Assembly (NCBI RefSeq): GCF_009742705.1
Contig: NZ_WPCU01000010.1
Location: 200,096 to 264,095, forward strand
From: Auraticoccus cholistanensis
Lineage (GTDB): Bacteria > Actinomycetota > Actinomycetes > Propionibacteriales > Propionibacteriaceae
Length of the DNA: 64,000 bases
Direction: 5' to 3'
Shown: piece by piece, positions 63,195-64,000 of the stretch
How positions within the stretch are numbered: position 1 is the stretch's first letter
Layout of the letters: every line of letters starts with the position of its first letter
Made by a program: the position numbers and the translations under genes
Notes under the pieces: generated by a model
What the model saw: the letters and a program-made list of their open reading frames with translations, nothing else
Database searches by the model: none
Told to the model about the DNA's origin: nothing

Positions 63195-64000
63195 TCAGTC
63201 CTGCCAGACCTTCCACGGCGGGTTCCCGCCGTCCCACAGGGCGTTGAGCTCGGTCCAGTCGCGGAAGGTGTCCATGCCCATCCAGAAGCCCTCGTGCTTG
63301 AACACGCCGAGCTCGCCGTCGGAGGCGATGGTCTGCAGCGGCCGCTTCTCGAGCATCATCGAGTCGTCGTCGTCGAGGTACTTGTCGATGACCAGCCGGT
63401 CGAAGGCGAAGAACCCGCCGCTGACCCAGCCGGTGGCGAGGGTGGGCTTCTCGTTGAACTCCATCACCTGCTCGCCGGAGACGTGCATCTCGCCGTAGCG
63501 GCTGCTGGGGTGGACGCCGGTCACGGTGGCCAGCCGGCCCGAGGCCAGGTGCTGCTCGACCAGGCCGCGGATGTCCACCGCGCCGATGCCGTCGCCGTAG
63601 GTGAGCAGGAAGAGGTCGCGGTCCAGGTACGGCGCGACCCGGCGGACGCGACCGGCGGTGCCGGTCAGCAGACCGGTCTCGGCGAAGGTGATCTGCCAGT
63701 CCTCGGCGCCCTCCGCCTCGCCGTGCCAGGTGGGCGGCTGGTCCGCGGCCAGGTCGAGGGTGAAGTCCTTGACCCGCTCGCGGTACTCCAGGAAGTAGCG
63801 CCGGATCTGGTCTCCCTTGTAGCCCAGGCACAGCACGAAGCGGCGGAAGCCGTAGTGGCTGTAGGTCTTCATCACGTGCCAGAGGATCGGCTTCCCGCCG
63901 ACGTCGACCAGCGGCTTGGGCAGCTTCTCGCTGGCCTCGCGCAGTCGGGTTCCCATGCCTCCGCAGAGGATCACGACCGGGATGTCCGCCGGGTCGAAGG
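63195..64000 (-). CDS. rfbF: glucose-1-phosphate cytidylyltransferase-like, partial at the window edge
   Basis: Nucleotidyltransferase of the RfbF type, forming CDP-glucose from CTP and glucose-1-P. The frame is open to base 64000 (it encodes FDPADIPVVILCGG before the first in-window Val/Met), so the true start lies beyond. The core has ILCGGMGTRLRE, LPKPLVDVGGKPILWHVM, TYGDGIG with the metal Asp, GGFFAFDR, DDDDSMMLEKRPLQ and GFWMGMDTFRD, close to RfbF. Without neighbours such as RfbG the exact sugar is unsure. First visible gene of the operon that continues to 54887. Confidence 0.88.
   Translation of the reverse strand, partial: FDPADIPVVILCGGMGTRLREASEKLPKPLVDVGGKPILWHVMKTYSHYGFRRFVLCLGYKGDQIRRYFLEYRERVKDFTLDLAADQPPTWHGEAEGAEDWQITFAETGLLTGTAGRVRRVAPYLDRDLFLLTYGDGIGAVDIRGLVEQHLASGRLATVTGVHPSSRYGEMHVSGEQVMEFNEKPTLATGWVSGGFFAFDRLVIDKYLDDDDSMMLEKRPLQTIASDGELGVFKHEGFWMGMDTFRDWTELNALWDGGNPPWKVWQD

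Overview
The window is very GC-rich, gene-dense DNA from a high-GC Gram-positive bacterium (Actinomycetota). RbpA, WhiA, OpcA, an LPXTG surface protein, the tkt-tal-zwf-opcA-pgl operon and the rapZ-yvcK-whiA-gap-pgk-tpiA-secG block all point there. A Propionibacteriales-like organism is my guess from gene order and protein style; the genus cannot be fixed from the sequence alone. I saw no tRNA, rRNA, CRISPR array or complete insertion sequence.

Layout. 1-351: end of an HNH endonuclease. 701-6277 (-): a 1,858-residue secreted, sortase-anchored protein built of SdrD_B-like and DUF11-like modules. 6610-7551 (-): ctaB. 7763-14597 (+): pentose-phosphate operon. 14694-21564 (-): rbpA, then secG, tpiA, pgk, gap, whiA, yvcK and rapZ, transcribed from rapZ towards secG. 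21732-32110 (+): a complete nitrate/nitrite assimilation unit (narK, nitrate reductase, its NADH-side flavoprotein, nirB, nirD, SUMT and a HemD-winged-helix regulator of the NnaR type). 32130-34106 (-): uvrC. 34116-40336 (-): a GH95 fucosidase-type hydrolase and a three-gene CUT1 sugar importer. 40518-50804: Rieske lipoprotein, uvrA, a metallo-beta-lactamase-fold protein, a TerC exporter behind a yybP-ykoY-like manganese riboswitch, a UvrA-like protein without the UvrB-docking region, and uvrB. 50846-53794 (-): a Pro/Gln-rich membrane protein, a zinc-ribbon/PrsW-like membrane protein and coaE. 53878-64000: polysaccharide synthesis, with one plus-strand glycosyltransferase and a tightly coupled nine-gene minus-strand operon running in from the right edge.

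How it works together. The oxidative pentose-phosphate operon makes NADPH and sugar phosphates beside the lower-glycolysis block. The nitrate cassette appears to sit inside what is usually a contiguous uvrC-rapZ-yvcK-whiA block, in the opposite orientation. It carries two GlnR-box-like elements and its own regulator. The GH95 and ABC genes look like a second insertion, between uvrC and uvrA, for import and breakdown of fucosylated or related glycans. The right end makes a nucleotide-sugar-dependent exopolysaccharide (CDP-sugar-type nucleotidylyltransferase, epimerases, Wzz, Wzy, glycosyltransferases).

Regulatory patterns that recur: several genes (secG, uvrC, nirB, uvrB, coaE) have a TANNNT -10 hexamer exactly six bases before the start codon, which suggests leaderless mRNAs; and several convergent gene pairs end in a hairpin whose two arms carry the two TGA stop codons. 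The most interesting candidates for follow-up are the GlnR boxes with NnaR, the TerC riboswitch, the paired TGGT-N4-ACCA operators upstream of gap, and the unusual exopolysaccharide operon.
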